DNA from: Pseudomonas entomophila
GTDB lineage: Bacteria; Pseudomonadota; Gammaproteobacteria; Pseudomonadales; Pseudomonadaceae
Direction of reading: 5' to 3'
Length of the DNA stretch: 64,000 nucleotides
Assembly (NCBI RefSeq): GCF_029193575.1
Contig: NZ_JARGCS010000056.1
Span: forward strand, 62,001-126,000
Part shown: positions 25,674-33,896 of the stretch, in pieces
Layout: the number at the start of each line of letters is the position of its first letter
Numbering within the stretch: the first letter of the stretch is position 1
The notes under the pieces: generated by a model
The model's database searches: none
Told to the model about the DNA's origin: nothing
What the model saw: only the letters and a program-made list of their open reading frames with translations
Position numbers and translations under genes: made by a program

Positions 25674-26063
25674 ATGCCCCCACGTCGGCACATCGCCTGG
25701 ATAGCCTGCCTCGCCGTGCTGTTCAACCTGCTGGCCATGCCACTGTCCTCGGCCGCGCCCAAGAGCGCGGCCGAGCAGTTGCTGTGGGGGGCCTTCTGTT
25801 CCAGCGGCGCCAGCAAGGCCAAGCCCGATGTCCAGGCCCTGGCCAAGATCGACCTCGGCCCGCAAGGCGACGCCCACACCAACATGCAGCACTGTTGGTG
25901 CTGCTCCGGCGCCGCGCCGCTGCTGGCCCTCGGCGGCCACCCCGCGCAGCTGCACACACCCGCCGCGGTGCGCCTCGGCGCCGCGCCGCCGCTCGCCACA
26001 TACCCACCCACGCCGCGCCAGCTCTGGCCGGCGCTCAACCCCCGTGCCTCTCCCCTGGCCTGA
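25674..26063 (+). CDS. DUF2946 family protein, copper cluster
   Basis: A 129-residue exported protein with an N-terminal hydrophobic signal (IAWIACLAVLFNLLAMPLSSA). A DUF2946-type core contains HTNMQHCWCCSGAAPLLAL, whose His/Cys group could bind metal. It is the first gene of a plus-strand set with a PCuAC chaperone, a second DUF2946 protein and a copper-type TonB receptor, so a role in copper handling is inferred. Its biochemical function is unknown. Confidence 0.8.
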   Translation: MPPRRHIAWIACLAVLFNLLAMPLSSAAPKSAAEQLLWGAFCSSGASKAKPDVQALAKIDLGPQGDAHTNMQHCWCCSGAAPLLALGGHPAQLHTPAAVRLGAAPPLATYPPTPRQLWPALNPRASPLA

Positions 26064-26108
26064 GTTCGCCACGCTGTCGACCGAACCCGAACAGACCGGA
26101 GACTCACC

Positions 26109-26591
26109 ATGCTCAAGCAAGCCCTCATCCTGGCCACCCTGCTGCTGCCCAGCGCCTTCGCCAGCGCCCACGAATACACCGTCGGCGACCTGCACATCGC
26201 CCACCCCTGGTCGCTGGCGCTGCCGCCCAACGCGCCCAACGTCGCCGCCTACTTCATCGTGCACAACAACGGCAACGCGGATGACCGCCTGCTCGGCGTC
26301 GACACCCCCGTCAGCGACGACGCCCAACTGCACGAGCACGCCAAGACCGCCGACGGCCTGATGAAGATGCAACAGGTGCCCAGCGTGGTGATCCCCGCCG
26401 GCAAGGACCTGACCTTCGCCCCCAGCGCCTACCACGTGATGCTGCTGCAACCGAAAGACCGCAGCCTGCTCGTCGACGGCAAGCGCTTCCCGCTGACCCT
26501 GCACTTCGAGAAGGCCGGCGACATCACCGTCGAGGTCGCCGTGCAGCAGCAGCCTCCCGCCGACCAGGCTGGGCACGAACACACGCACTGA
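26109..26591 (+). CDS. PCu(A)C-type periplasmic copper chaperone
   Basis: A 160-residue protein with a cleavable signal (MLKQALILATLLLPSAFASA) and a PCuAC (DUF461) domain. The Cu(I) ligand pattern is visible as LHEHAKTADGLMKM and AYHVML, the H...M...HxM arrangement. The His-rich tail (GHEHTH) may give extra metal binding. Such chaperones deliver copper to cytochrome oxidase or receive imported copper. GGAGA precedes the ATG. It is flanked by DUF2946 genes. Confidence 0.92.
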   Translation: MLKQALILATLLLPSAFASAHEYTVGDLHIAHPWSLALPPNAPNVAAYFIVHNNGNADDRLLGVDTPVSDDAQLHEHAKTADGLMKMQQVPSVVIPAGKDLTFAPSAYHVMLLQPKDRSLLVDGKRFPLTLHFEKAGDITVEVAVQQQPPADQAGHEHTH

Positions 26592-26610
26592 CCGCTGACA
26601 GGCGCTCGCC

Positions 26611-27048
26611 ATGAGCCTGCCGCGCGACCGCTGCGCCCGCTCCACACGCCCTGACCGCAGGCGCGTCGGTGGCGGCTGGCTGAGCCTGTTCGCCATGTGG
26701 ATGATCTTCATCGGCCCGCTGGTTTCCCAGTCGATGCCGATGAACCACCACGCCGGCATGAACATGGACATGGACATGGCCATGCCCATGGCCGCCGGGC
26801 ACGACCATGCCGCCATGGGCCATGGCGACCATGGCGGTGACGGCCACGCCCACGCACTGTGGGAAAAGTGCGGCTATTGCACCCTGCTGTTCAACTGCCC
26901 CGCGCTGCCGCAGACCCTCAGCCCACTCAGCGCCAGCAGCGCCCCACCGCCCACCCTCGCCGCCATTACCCCACGCCAGGGCCACGCCCGCCAGGCCGTG
27001 TTCCCCGGTGCGCGCAGCCGCGCCCCGCCCCGCTCGATCAGCGTCTGA
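26611..27048 (+). CDS. DUF2946 family protein with Met/His-rich segment
   Basis: A 145-residue membrane-anchored or exported protein. One hydrophobic helix (WLSLFAMWMIFIGPLV) is followed by a dense Met/His stretch (about residues 41-76, for example MNHHAGMNMDMDMAMPM) and a DUF2946-type LWEKCGYCTLLFNCPALP with three cysteines. The composition strongly suggests Cu(I)/Cu(II) binding in the periplasm. It lies 19 bp after the PCuAC gene and 67 bp before the receptor. The C-terminus is Pro/Arg-rich. The function is inferred from context only. Confidence 0.78.
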   Translation: MSLPRDRCARSTRPDRRRVGGGWLSLFAMWMIFIGPLVSQSMPMNHHAGMNMDMDMAMPMAAGHDHAAMGHGDHGGDGHAHALWEKCGYCTLLFNCPALPQTLSPLSASSAPPPTLAAITPRQGHARQAVFPGARSRAPPRSISV

Positions 27049-27065
27049 CCCACCCGCTCCATGCC

Positions 27066-27083
27066 CGAAGCCAGGAGGCTTCG
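27066..27083 (+). promoter_or_regulatory. Hairpin upstream of the copper receptor
   Basis: CGAAGCC-AGGA-GGCTTCG, a perfect 7-bp stem with a tetraloop, 32 bp before the receptor start. No T-run. It is possibly an attenuating or mRNA-stabilising structure. Confidence 0.3.
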
Positions 27084-27115
27084 CGCTGACTCATGACTGA
27101 TCGACTGGAATCATT

Positions 27116-29182
27116 ATGTCCGGCTGCACCCCTGTTTTTGCCCTGTCCCCACGCGGGGCCCTCGCCCTGCTTTGCGGCTCGCTGCTGGCGCCGCTGGCGC
27201 TGGCCGCCGAAACCGGCCACGAGGGCCACGCCGTCGAGGCGCCCGAACTGAGCCCCACGGTGATCACCGCCGTGGCGCCCAGCTCGCCGCTGACCGTGGT
27301 GACCAACCCCAAGGACCCTCGCCAACCGGTACCGGCCAGCGATGGCGCCGACTACCTCAAGACCATCCCCGGCTTCTCCGCCATCCGTTCCGGCGGCACC
27401 AACGGCGACCCGGTGCTGCGCGGCATGTTCGGCTCGCGCCTGAACATCCTCACCAACGGCGGCGTGATGCTCGGCGCCTGCCCCAACCGCATGGACGCCC
27501 CCACCTCGTACATCTCGCCGGAAACCTACGACCGCCTGACCGTGATCAAAGGCCCGCAAAGCGTGATCTGGGGCCCGGGCGGCTCGGCCGGGACCATCCT
27601 CTTCGAACGTGAGCCGGAGCAGTTCGGCACCCTCGGCAGCCGCGTCAATGCAAGCTTGCTGGCCGGTTCCAACGGCCGCTTCGACAAGGTGCTCGACGCC
27701 GCCGCTGGCAATAGCCAGGCCTACGCACGCTTCGTCGGCAACCAGTCGCGCTCCGACGACTACCAGGACGGCAACGGCGACAGCGTGCCGTCGCGCTGGG
27801 ACAAATGGAACGGCGACGCCACCCTTGGCTGGACGCCCGACGCCGACACCCTGCTCGAACTCACCGCCGGCAAGGGCGACGGCGAGGCGCGCTACGCCGG
27901 GCGTGGCATGGACGGCTCGCAGTTCAAGCGCGAAAGCCTGGGCCTGCGCTTCGAGAAGTCCAACCTCGGCGAGGTGCTCGACAAGGTCGAGGCACAGGTC
28001 TACTACAACTACGCCGACCACGTGATGGACAACTACAGCCTGCGCACCCCGTCGGGCAGCGGCATGATGGGCATGCCCATGGTCAGCAACGTCGACCGCC
28101 GCACCCTCGGCGCGCGCATCAAGGCCACCTGGCGCTGGGCCGACGTGCAACTGGTCAGCGGCCTCGACGCGCAGACCAACGAACACCGCAAGCGGGGCGG
28201 CATGGGCGTCGATGCGCACAAGGGCCAGCCCTGGACCAAGGACGCCGACTTCCACAACTACGGCCTGTTCAGCGAGCTGACCTGGTACGCCAGCGGCGAG
28301 GACCGCTTCATCACCGGCGCCCGCCTGGACCGCGCCTCGGCCCGCGACTTCCGCCAGGGCAGCGCCACCCACGGCGATACCCGCGCCGACCGCCTGCCCA
28401 GCGGCTTCGTGCGCTACGAGCACGACCTGGCGGCGATCCCGGCCACCAGCTACATCGGCCTGGGCCACGCGCAGCGCTTCCCCGACTACTGGGAGCTGTT
28501 CTCGCCAACGCGCGGCCCGAACGGCTCGGTGAACGCCTTCGACAGCCTCAAGCCAGAGAAGACCACCCAGCTCGACTTCGGCATCCAGTACCAGGGCGAA
28601 CGCCTGGAGGCCTGGGCCTCGGGCTACGTGGGGCACGTCCGCGACTTCATCCTGTTCGACTACCGCAGCGCCATGATGGGCATGAGCAGCACCCAGGCGC
28701 AGAACATCGACGCCCGCATCATGGGCGGCGAACTGGGCGCGGCCTACCGACTGACGGAAAACTGGAAGGCCGACGTCACCCTGGCCTACGCCTGGGGCAA
28801 GAACAGCAGCGACGGCAAGGCCCTGCCGCAGATGCCGCCGCTGGAAAGCCGCCTGGGCCTGACCTACAGCCGTGACGACTGGAGCGTCGGCGCACTGTGG
28901 CGCCTGGTGGCGGCGCAGCACCGCATCGCCGAGAACCAGGGCAACGTGGTCGGCAAGGACTACGAGCAAAGCGCCGGTTTCGGCGTGTTCTCGCTCAACG
29001 GCGCCTACAAGGTGAACCGCAACCTCAAGCTCAGCGCGGGCGTCGACAACCTGTTCGACAAGGCCTACGCCGAGCACCTGAACCTGGCCGGGAACGCCGG
29101 GTTCGGCTACCCGGCGGCAGACCCGCAGCCGGTGAACGAGCCAGGCAGGACCTTCTGGACCAAGGTCGACATCAGTTTCTGA
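27116..29182 (+). CDS. oprC: OprC-like TonB-dependent copper receptor
   Basis: A 688-residue outer-membrane receptor: signal peptide, plug domain (DYLKTIPGFSAIRSGGTNGDPVLRGMFGSRLNIL), beta-barrel, and a C-terminus ending in the aromatic strand FWTKVDISF. The plug carries GACPNRMDAPTSYI, where C122 and M126 form the CxxxM copper-binding pair known from OprC. A Met-rich loop (SGMMGMPM) is also present. It likely imports copper using TonB energy. The upstream chaperone and the downstream PepSY protein fit a copper acquisition unit. Confidence 0.92.
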   Translation: MSGCTPVFALSPRGALALLCGSLLAPLALAAETGHEGHAVEAPELSPTVITAVAPSSPLTVVTNPKDPRQPVPASDGADYLKTIPGFSAIRSGGTNGDPVLRGMFGSRLNILTNGGVMLGACPNRMDAPTSYISPETYDRLTVIKGPQSVIWGPGGSAGTILFEREPEQFGTLGSRVNASLLAGSNGRFDKVLDAAAGNSQAYARFVGNQSRSDDYQDGNGDSVPSRWDKWNGDATLGWTPDADTLLELTAGKGDGEARYAGRGMDGSQFKRESLGLRFEKSNLGEVLDKVEAQVYYNYADHVMDNYSLRTPSGSGMMGMPMVSNVDRRTLGARIKATWRWADVQLVSGLDAQTNEHRKRGGMGVDAHKGQPWTKDADFHNYGLFSELTWYASGEDRFITGARLDRASARDFRQGSATHGDTRADRLPSGFVRYEHDLAAIPATSYIGLGHAQRFPDYWELFSPTRGPNGSVNAFDSLKPEKTTQLDFGIQYQGERLEAWASGYVGHVRDFILFDYRSAMMGMSSTQAQNIDARIMGGELGAAYRLTENWKADVTLAYAWGKNSSDGKALPQMPPLESRLGLTYSRDDWSVGALWRLVAAQHRIAENQGNVVGKDYEQSAGFGVFSLNGAYKVNRNLKLSAGVDNLFDKAYAEHLNLAGNAGFGYPAADPQPVNEPGRTFWTKVDISF

Positions 29183-29193
29183 CAACAACATCC

Positions 29194-29220
29194 GGGCGCG
29201 GGCCGGACCGCGCCCTTCTT
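29194..29220 (+). terminator. Hairpin between receptor and PepSY gene
   Basis: GGGCGCGG-GCCGGA-CCGCGCCC followed by TTCTT. It probably lowers transcription into the PepSY gene, which has its own strong ribosome site (GGGGAGG). Confidence 0.55.
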
Positions 29221-29237
29221 GGCAAGGGGAGGCTCCC

Positions 29238-30602
29238 ATGAGCAAACCAAGCGTTTCCTTCTACAACCTGGCGTGGCGCTGGCATTTCTATGCCGGGCTG
29301 TTCGTCGCGCCGTTCATGATCCTGCTGGCGATCACCGGGATCATCTACCTGTTCAAACCGCAGCTCGACCCCTTGATGTACCGCGACCTGATGGTGGTCG
29401 AGGCCGGCCATCACCGCCAGGGGGCCGACACCCTGCTGGCCAACGTGCGCCAAGCCTACCCACAGGGGCAGGTGAGCAAGTACCTGCCCGCCGTGGATGC
29501 CACTCACAGTGCACAGTTCGTGGTGCACGACGGCGGCCGTGAACTGAACGTGTTCGTCGACCCGTACAGCGGCAAGGTGCTGGGCGGCCAGGACGCCAAG
29601 CGCAACCTGCAGGCGATTGCCCGCGCCCTGCATGGCGAACTGATGGTCGGCAGCGTCGGCGACCGCCTGGTGGAGCTGGCCGCCGGCTGGGGCGTGGTGC
29701 TGGTGGTCTCGGGCCTGTACCTGTGGTGGCCGCGCGGGCGCAGCAGCGCCGGGGTGCTGTGGCCACGGCTGTCGGCGCGCGGGCGCGTGCTGTGGCGCGA
29801 CCTGCACGCGGTGAGCGGCTTCTGGGGCTCGGCCCTGTTGCTGTTGATGCTGCTCAGCGGCATGACCTGGACCGGCCTGTGGGGCAAGCAATACGCCGAC
29901 CTGTGGAACCGCTTCCCGGCGGCCATGTGGAACGACGTGCCGAAGTCCGACCAGCAGGCCCGCGTGCTCAACGAGGCGCACCGCCAGACCGTGCCCTGGG
30001 CGCTGGAGAACACGCCGATGCCAGTGTCCGGCGAGCATGCCGAACATGCCGGGCACCACGGCATGAACAGCGCGCCCGCAGCACCGCAGGTGAGCTTGCA
30101 GCAGGTCGAGGATCTGGCCACGGCACGCCAGGTCGAGCCGGGCTACAGCATCACCCTGCCGAGCACCGCCGAGGGCGTGTTCACCATCGCCGTGTTCGCC
30201 AACGACCCGCGCAACGACGCCACCCTGCATGTCGACCAATACACCGGCCAGGTACTGGCCGACGTGCGCTGGGCGCACTACAGCCCGGTCGCCCGCGCCA
30301 CCGAGCTGGGCGTGATGCTGCATGAGGGCAAGATGTTCGGGCCGCTGAACCAACTGATCATCCTGCTGGTGTGCCTGATGATCCTGCTGGGGTCGGTGAG
30401 CGGGTTGGTGATGTGGTGGAAGCGCAGGCCGAGCGGTGGGCTGGGCGTGCCGCCGCTGCGCCATGACCTGCCGCGCTGGAAGACGGCGGTGGGGGTGATG
30501 CTGGTGCTGGGGGTACTGTTCCCGCTGGTGGGGGTGTCGATGGTGCTGATGTGGCTGGTCGATAGCCTGGTGGTGCGGCGCAGGGCGTTGGTTCGGGCCT
30601 GA
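29238..30602 (+). CDS. PepSY-associated transmembrane protein
   Basis: A 454-residue inner-membrane protein of the PepSY/PiuB type. The N-terminal helix (FYNLAWRWHFYAGLFVAPFMILLAITGIIYLF) carries the usual W-H pair. PepSY segments face the periplasm, with more helices near residues 150-175, 195-215, 375-400 and 415-445. A His-rich loop (EHAEHAGHHGM, near residue 266) is consistent with metal binding. These proteins may act as membrane reductases for metal ligands. It lies next to the copper receptor. Confidence 0.85.
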   Translation: MSKPSVSFYNLAWRWHFYAGLFVAPFMILLAITGIIYLFKPQLDPLMYRDLMVVEAGHHRQGADTLLANVRQAYPQGQVSKYLPAVDATHSAQFVVHDGGRELNVFVDPYSGKVLGGQDAKRNLQAIARALHGELMVGSVGDRLVELAAGWGVVLVVSGLYLWWPRGRSSAGVLWPRLSARGRVLWRDLHAVSGFWGSALLLLMLLSGMTWTGLWGKQYADLWNRFPAAMWNDVPKSDQQARVLNEAHRQTVPWALENTPMPVSGEHAEHAGHHGMNSAPAAPQVSLQQVEDLATARQVEPGYSITLPSTAEGVFTIAVFANDPRNDATLHVDQYTGQVLADVRWAHYSPVARATELGVMLHEGKMFGPLNQLIILLVCLMILLGSVSGLVMWWKRRPSGGLGVPPLRHDLPRWKTAVGVMLVLGVLFPLVGVSMVLMWLVDSLVVRRRALVRA

Positions 30603-30619
30603 AGTTTGCGCTGAGCCTA

Positions 30620-30697
30620 CCGGCCTCATCGCGGGGCAAGCCAGCTCCTACAAGGTTCAGCGGTGAACCTGTAACAGCGGGCTTGCTCCGCGACAGG
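30620..30697. repeat. REP pair (BIME)
   Basis: CGGCCTCATCGCGGGGCAAGCC and inverted GCGGGCTTGCTCCGCGAC after the PepSY gene. Confidence 0.75.
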
Positions 30698-30830
30698 CAT
30701 GGATGCGGGTCATCCCTCGATCCTGTCTGTACCGCCAAGATCGGCGCCTTCTGTCCACCCCGCGATCGGAACGCGCGTGTTAGCCTACCCGGCTTCCACA
30801 AGAAGACTGACCCTCAATGGAATGCAGCCC

Positions 30831-32243
30831 ATGACCCGGACCTCCTCCTCCCCGCCTGCTGACGACCAGCACCTGCAACGCAACCTGACCAACCGCCACA
30901 TCCAGCTCATCGCCATTGGCGGCGCCATCGGCACCGGCCTGTTCATGGGCTCGGGCAAGACCATCAGCCTCGCCGGCCCGTCGATCATCTTCGTCTACAT
31001 GATCATCGGCTTCATGCTGTTCTTCGTCATGCGCGCCATGGGCGAGTTGCTGCTGTCGAACCTCAACTACAAGTCATTCATCGACTTCTCCGCCGATTTG
31101 CTCGGCCCCTGGGCCGGCTACTTCACCGGCTGGACCTACTGGTTCTGCTGGGTGGTCACCGGCATCGCCGACGTGGTGGCGATCGCCGCCTACACGCAGT
31201 TCTGGTTCCCCGGCCTGCCGCAATGGATACCGGCACTGACCTGCGTGGGCCTGCTGCTGTCGCTGAACCTGGTCACGGTGAAACTGTTCGGCGAGATGGA
31301 GTTCTGGTTCGCCCTGATCAAGATCGTCGCCATCCTCGGCTTGGTCGCCACCGGCCTGTACATGGTCGTCACCGGCTTCCAATCGCCGAGCGGGCACAGC
31401 GCGCAATTGGCCAACCTGTGGAACGACGGCGGCCTGTTCCCCAATGGCCTGCTGGGCTTCTTCGCCGGCTTCCAGATCGCCGTGTTCGCCTTCGTCGGCA
31501 TCGAGCTGGTGGGCACCACCGCAGCGGAAGCGAAGAACCCCGAGCGCACCCTGCCGCGGGCGATCAACTCGATCCCGATCCGCATCATCGTGTTCTACGT
31601 GCTGGCGCTGATCGCGATCATGGCGGTCACACCATGGCGCGAGGTGGTGCCGGGCAAGAGCCCGTTCGTCGAGCTGTTCGTGCTGGCCGGCCTGCCGGCG
31701 GCGGCGAGCATCATCAACTTCGTGGTGCTGACCTCGGCGGCGTCCTCGGCCAACAGCGGCGTGTTCTCCACCAGCCGCATGCTGTTCGGCCTGGCCCAGG
31801 AGGGCGATGCGCCCAGGGCGTTCGAGAAACTGTCGCGCCGCTCCGTGCCGGCCAACGGCCTGTACTTCTCCTGCACCTGCCTGCTGCTGGGGGCGGTGCT
31901 GATCTACATCGTCCCCGACGTGGTCGAGGCGTTCACCCTGGTGACCACCGTGTCGGCGGTGCTGTTCATGTTCGTGTGGACGCTGATCCTGCTGTCGTAC
32001 CTGGCCTACCGCAAGCAGCGCGCGGCGCTGCACCAGGCATCGACCTACAAGATGCCGGGCGGGCGCTTCATGTGCTACGTGTGCCTGGTGTTCTTCGCCA
32101 GCATCCTGGTGCTGCTGAGCCTGGAGGCCGACACCCGCGCGGCGCTGGTGGTGACGCCGCTGTGGTTCGTGCTGCTGGCGGTGACCTACCAGTTCGTGCG
32201 CAACAAGCGCCAGCCGCGCGGCGTCGTGGCACGCGACAACTGA
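30831..32243 (+). CDS. cycA: D-serine/D-alanine/glycine:proton symporter
   Basis: A 470-residue APC-superfamily permease with about 12 transmembrane helices. The N-terminal LQRNLTNRHIQLIAIGGAIGTGLFMGSGK and the FVGIELVGTTAAEAKNPE segment are very close to E. coli CycA, which takes up glycine, D-alanine and D-serine. The ATG at 30831 has GGAA eight bases ahead; an ATG 9 bp upstream (30822) lacks a site. It is flanked by REP elements on both sides and appears to be a single-gene unit. Confidence 0.92.
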   Translation: MTRTSSSPPADDQHLQRNLTNRHIQLIAIGGAIGTGLFMGSGKTISLAGPSIIFVYMIIGFMLFFVMRAMGELLLSNLNYKSFIDFSADLLGPWAGYFTGWTYWFCWVVTGIADVVAIAAYTQFWFPGLPQWIPALTCVGLLLSLNLVTVKLFGEMEFWFALIKIVAILGLVATGLYMVVTGFQSPSGHSAQLANLWNDGGLFPNGLLGFFAGFQIAVFAFVGIELVGTTAAEAKNPERTLPRAINSIPIRIIVFYVLALIAIMAVTPWREVVPGKSPFVELFVLAGLPAAASIINFVVLTSAASSANSGVFSTSRMLFGLAQEGDAPRAFEKLSRRSVPANGLYFSCTCLLLGAVLIYIVPDVVEAFTLVTTVSAVLFMFVWTLILLSYLAYRKQRAALHQASTYKMPGGRFMCYVCLVFFASILVLLSLEADTRAALVVTPLWFVLLAVTYQFVRNKRQPRGVVARDN

Positions 32244-32253
32244 GCGCCTGAAA

Positions 32254-32320
32254 GGGCTGCTGCGCAGCCCATCGCAGTGCGGCGATCCACCTTGCCCCGC
32301 GATGGGCCGCACAGCGGCCC
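32254..32320. repeat. Hairpins and degenerate REP after cycA
   Basis: GGGCTG-CTGCG-CAGCCC (32254-32270) may end cycA transcription. A degenerate REP (CCTTGCCCCGCGATGGG) follows, then GGGCCGC-ACA-GCGGCCC (32303-32319). Confidence 0.5.
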
Positions 32321-32346
32321 CATTCCTGTGCAGCAGGCCTCGAGCA

Positions 32347-32361
32347 GCACCAACCTGGCCC
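32347..32361 (+). promoter_or_regulatory. Possible NtrC site upstream of urtA
   Basis: GCACCAACCTGGCCC matches the NtrC consensus GCACCANNNTGGTGC perfectly in the left half and in the inner TGG, but not in the last three bases. It lies about 65-80 bp upstream of the -24 element. Confidence 0.35.
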
Positions 32362-32424
32362 GAAAATCCCCTGAGCTTGCGCGCAAAACCCTGCAAACAT
32401 GCGCCCTAGCCACTTGTACACAAG

Positions 32425-32442
32425 TCGGCACACCACTTGCAA
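32425..32442 (+). promoter_or_regulatory. Sigma-54 promoter of urtA
   Basis: CGGCACACCACTTGCA has GG (32427) and GC (32439) 12 bp apart, as sigma-54 needs, and differs from the consensus only in the first T and the G after the CAC. An ACTTGT-AC-ACAAGT inverted repeat abuts it upstream (32412-32425). It lies 50 bp before the urtA start. Confidence 0.65.
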
Positions 32443-32491
32443 AAGCCCTCCCCGCGTTGCCAACACCCTAATAAAGCACCGGAGAGAGCAC

Positions 32492-33757
32492 ATGAAGCGT
32501 CGCAGTCTGATCAAGGCCGTCACCTTAAGCGCAAGCCTCGCAGCCATGGGGCTGAGCTGGACCATCCAGGCCGCCGAGACCATCAAGGTCGGCATCCTGC
32601 ATTCGCTGTCCGGCACCATGGCCATCTCCGAGACCTCGCTCAAGGACATGGCGCTGATGACCATCGATGAGATCAATGCCAAGGGCGGGGTCAACGGCAA
32701 GCTGCTCGAACCGGTGGTGGTGGACCCAGCCTCCAACTGGCCGCTGTTCGCCGAGAAGAGCCGCCAGCTGCTGACCCAGGACAAGGTCGCGGTGGTGTTC
32801 GGCTGCTGGACCTCGGTGTCGCGCAAGTCGGTGCTGCCGGTGTTCGAGGAACTCAACGGCCTGCTGTTCTACCCGGTGCAGTACGAAGGCGAGGAGATGT
32901 CGCCGAACGTCTTCTACACCGGCGCGGCGCCTAACCAACAGGCGATCCCGGCGGTGGAGTACCTGATGAGCGAAGACGGCGGCGCGGCCAAGCGCTTCTT
33001 CCTGCTGGGCACCGACTACGTCTACCCACGCACCACCAACAAGATCCTGCGCGCCTTCCTGCACAGCAAGGGTGTGGCCGACAAGGACATCGAAGAGGTC
33101 TACACCCCGTTCGGCCACGCCGACTACCAGACCATCGTCGCCAACATCAAGAAATTCTCGGCCGGCGGCAAGACCGCGGTCATCTCCACCGTCAACGGCG
33201 ACTCCAACGTGCCGTTCTACAAGGAACTGGCCAACCAGGGCCTGAAGGCCACCGACGTGCCGGTGGTGGCGTTCTCGGTGGGCGAGGAGGAGCTGCGCGG
33301 CATCGATACCAAGCCCCTGGTGGGCCACCTGGCGGCATGGAACTACTTCGAGTCGGTGGATAACCCGGTGAACCAGAAGTTCGTCGCCGACTGGAAGGCC
33401 TACGCCAAGGCCAAGAACCTGCCAGGCGCCGACAAGGCGGTGACCAACGACCCGATGGAAGCCACCTACGTGGGCATCCACATGTGGGCGCAGGCAGCGG
33501 CGAAGGCCAAGTCCACCGACGTCGACAAGGTCCGCGAAGCCCTGGCCGGGCAAACCTTCCAGGCGCCGTCCGGCTACACCCTGACCATGGACAAGACCAA
33601 CCACCACCTGCACAAGCCGGTGATGATCGGCGAGATCCAGGACGACGGGCAGTTCAGCGTGGTCTGGGAAACCCAGCAACCGCTGCGTGCGCAGCCGTGG
33701 AGCCCGTTCATTCCGGGCAACGACAAGCGCCCTGACTACGCGGTGAAAGGCAACTGA
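32492..33757 (+). CDS. urtA: Urea ABC transporter substrate-binding protein
   Basis: A 421-residue periplasmic binding protein of the amide-urea type. The signal (MKRRSLIKAVTLSASLAAMG) contains a twin-arginine RRSLIK motif, so Tat export is possible. The mature domain has VGILHSLSGTMAISETSLKDM, FYPVQYEGEEMSPNVFYTGAAPNQQ and TVNGDSNVPFYKEL, as in UrtA. GGAGAG precedes the ATG. It is first in urtABCDE and is preceded by a sigma-54 promoter, so it is probably expressed when nitrogen is scarce. Confidence 0.94.
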   Translation: MKRRSLIKAVTLSASLAAMGLSWTIQAAETIKVGILHSLSGTMAISETSLKDMALMTIDEINAKGGVNGKLLEPVVVDPASNWPLFAEKSRQLLTQDKVAVVFGCWTSVSRKSVLPVFEELNGLLFYPVQYEGEEMSPNVFYTGAAPNQQAIPAVEYLMSEDGGAAKRFFLLGTDYVYPRTTNKILRAFLHSKGVADKDIEEVYTPFGHADYQTIVANIKKFSAGGKTAVISTVNGDSNVPFYKELANQGLKATDVPVVAFSVGEEELRGIDTKPLVGHLAAWNYFESVDNPVNQKFVADWKAYAKAKNLPGADKAVTNDPMEATYVGIHMWAQAAAKAKSTDVDKVREALAGQTFQAPSGYTLTMDKTNHHLHKPVMIGEIQDDGQFSVVWETQQPLRAQPWSPFIPGNDKRPDYAVKGN

Positions 33758-33763
33758 TCGCAC

Positions 33764-33871
33764 GGGGCCGCTGTGCGGCCCATTCGCGGGGCTAGCCCGC
33801 GCCCACAGGCTCACCGCTGCCCTCAGGATCTGTGGGTACCTGTGGGAGCGGGCTCGCCCCGCGATGAATCC
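33764..33871. repeat. REP pair (BIME) between urtA and urtB
   Basis: GGGGCCGCTGTGCGGCCCATTCGCGGGGCTAGCCCGC region, then inverted GGAGCGGGCTCGCCCCGCGATG at 33844-33865. It sits inside the urt operon and may lower expression of the genes after urtA. Confidence 0.7.
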
Positions 33872-33896
33872 ACCGCTGTTTTCCAGGACTGCCCGC

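Noticed and set aside
33864..33896. Upstream start for urtB.
   Set aside because: The extra codons fall inside a REP element; the ATG at 33897 begins the signal-like sequence.
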